Source: Paramecium pentaurelia (lineage: Eukaryota > Ciliophora > Oligohymenophorea > Peniculida > Parameciidae). Taken from it: 64,000 nucleotides of DNA. A program made the translations under genes and the position numbers. Every line of letters begins with the position of its first letter. Positions within the stretch are counted from its first letter, which is position 1. Below, piece after piece: positions 62,703 through 64,000 of the stretch. The stretch covers positions 192,212-256,211 of the forward strand of contig CAJJDO010000081.1 of the NCBI GenBank assembly GCA_905183005.1. Reading direction: 5' to 3'. The notes under the pieces were generated by a model that did not search any database, was not told the DNA's origin, and saw only the letters and a list, made by a program, of their open reading frames with translations.

Positions 62703-64000
62703 TCAAGAATATAGCAATGAATTTTAAGTTTTTTGTTAAAATTGTGATTCCAAATACTCCCTATATTTTAAAGTCAAAGCTCTTTTCTTTTTATTTTTAC
62801 CTCTCTTTGTTACCGAATGTTATAATATATTATTTAATATGCCCATCCTACTTGTTCTTTGTGAATTTTATTCACTACCATCCATTCTTAAACTTAATTA
62901 TTCATAAACAACACTAGAGTCACGACTACTATTACAATTTTACATCTTTGAATTATTACTATGATATCTTATTCTATCATCTAAATCATTTAAATAAAGA
63001 GTAGCTTTAATTGGCCATTATTTCTCAATATTTTATTCTAATTTAACTTACTTTGGTAATTAAACATATATTGTTTTTTATTACATAGTATTAATATTTA
63101 CAGAATCTTCTGGTGATAGATTATGCATTCTTTTTAAAATTGTCATTTTATGTCTTATTACTTGATTGAATCTTTCTGGTGTAGATAATTAATTTCTTTC
63201 TTATTATCTATTAGAAACTAATTTTATTTTTGGTAATGGTTTTAATTTATCAGGAGATGCAACATAAATAGTATTTTTATTTTTTATTTTTGAAATATTT
63301 ATGCTTGTATTAAAATCTACTTATTATTATTCATTTATTTATGGAGTAGTATCATCTAATGATGTAAGATAATTTAATGTATTTTTTAATTCTGTAATTG
63401 GACTAATACATATAAGTGTATCAGCCATTTATTTAATATCATTATTTGTTTTAATAGGTGAATCTATTTTTTTAGAGGAATTACTTAAATTATTATTATT
63501 TTATTTTTAATCTTAAATAGTTAAAAAATGTTAATATTTTTCTTAAGTTTATTCAATATTACTTTTAAAATCATGATACCATTTATGTTTTCTTAAACAT
63601 AAAGATCTTAATTATTATACATAATGTTATTCATTAAATTAAGATAATTTTTATTATAATGATTATAAAGGAATTATTATTAAACTTGCTGTGTGTGAAT
63701 TGCATTATACATTAAATTAACGAGGTATTCTTTCAAATGCTTCATAATCTCCAAACATTTCACCAGTTGTCATTATTGCTATTTATTTTCTTACTTTATT
63801 TTACTATTACTCATTCATTCTTTATTCCTAATACATTAAAAATTCTCCTTATTTTATAATGTATATAATATCAGAATCAACTTAACCTTACTTATAAATA
63901 ATATCTCTAAATTTATAATCAGATGATTAATAAGTAAATAGCATTAAATTAATTAATTTCTTATTTAAACCTTAAAAACTTGGATTCAATTTAAAATTAT
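62703..64000 (-). CDS. CNB-domain protein, 5' end outside window
   Basis: A continuous TGA-free minus-strand frame runs from the right edge to TGA at 62703-62705, about 430 residues; the N-terminus is not in the window. Near the window edge it contains one half of a cyclic-nucleotide-binding domain: FRDIIYKQGQVDSDIIYIIK, then TTGEMFGDYEAFERIPRQFN. The cassette lacks the R-A-A motif (IPRQFNVQCNS instead), so nucleotide binding is doubtful. The remaining C-terminal part is hydrophilic, with YVASPDKLKPLPKIKLVS and basic segments (SVTKRGKNKKKRALTLKYRE). The family resembles the other CNB gene at 32152-34331, but it is not a close copy. Confidence 0.75.

Noticed and set aside
62570..62917. Standard-code ORF of 115 codons on the plus strand
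   Set aside because: Antisense to the CNB-domain gene (stop at 62703), which reads as real protein on the minus strand.

Overview
The window is macronuclear-type DNA of an oligohymenophorean ciliate, most likely a Paramecium or close relative. Three things show this. TAA and TAG are read as glutamine throughout and TGA is the only stop. Genes are cut by tiny introns of about 20-32 nt, almost all GTA...TAG. Base composition is very AT-rich. Because of the code, ORFs called with the standard code are mostly fragments; all coding calls here use TGA-only stops, and in most genes removing the mini-introns gives an exact multiple of three.

Left third (about 1-19.88 kb): gene-poor, relic-rich and repetitive. 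It holds the 3' part of an unidentified minus-strand gene (1-576), an intact Bax-inhibitor/Lifeguard gene (1180-2134), a Cys-rich surface-protein relic (about 3.5-3.9 kb), a frame-disrupted large secreted/membrane protein gene (4656-9029), a multi-pass membrane protein gene (9849-10779), further relics (about 11.7-12.7 kb), an isolated GC-rich island that looks like a structured RNA gene (about 13.41-13.62 kb), and a 4.4-kb macrosatellite of about 70-bp units in three blocks of alternating orientation (about 13.9-18.35 kb).

Right two thirds (about 19.88-64 kb): dense, compact genes. In order: P-loop GTPase; small single-TM protein; ULK/ATG1-like kinase; LC8 dynein light chain; thioredoxin-like protein with zinc fingers; enkurin-domain protein; small Tyr-rich protein; 1,239-aa coiled coil; two-CNB-domain protein; small basic protein; Nup98-Nup96 with NIFN-type repeats; NEK kinase with poly-Gln tail; 1,070-aa coiled coil; RING-H2 membrane E3; second NEK kinase; intron-containing tRNA-Tyr; small TM protein; SR splicing factor; KATNIP; PH-like-kinase; SK-type K+ channel; myotubularin; a 1,013-aa Sel1/kinase protein; and a CNB-domain protein running off the right edge.

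Functional reading: many genes fit ciliary and basal-body biology (LC8, enkurin, KATNIP, two NEKs, large coiled coils, CNB proteins, SK channel). Others fit membrane/autophagy traffic (ULK-like, myotubularin) and nuclear dimorphism (a Nup98 of the type that marks the micronucleus in Tetrahymena). Points most worth a second look: the NIFN Nup98, the GC-rich RNA island beside the inverted macrosatellite, the Sel1-kinase protein, and the myotubularin whose catalytic Arg is Lys.
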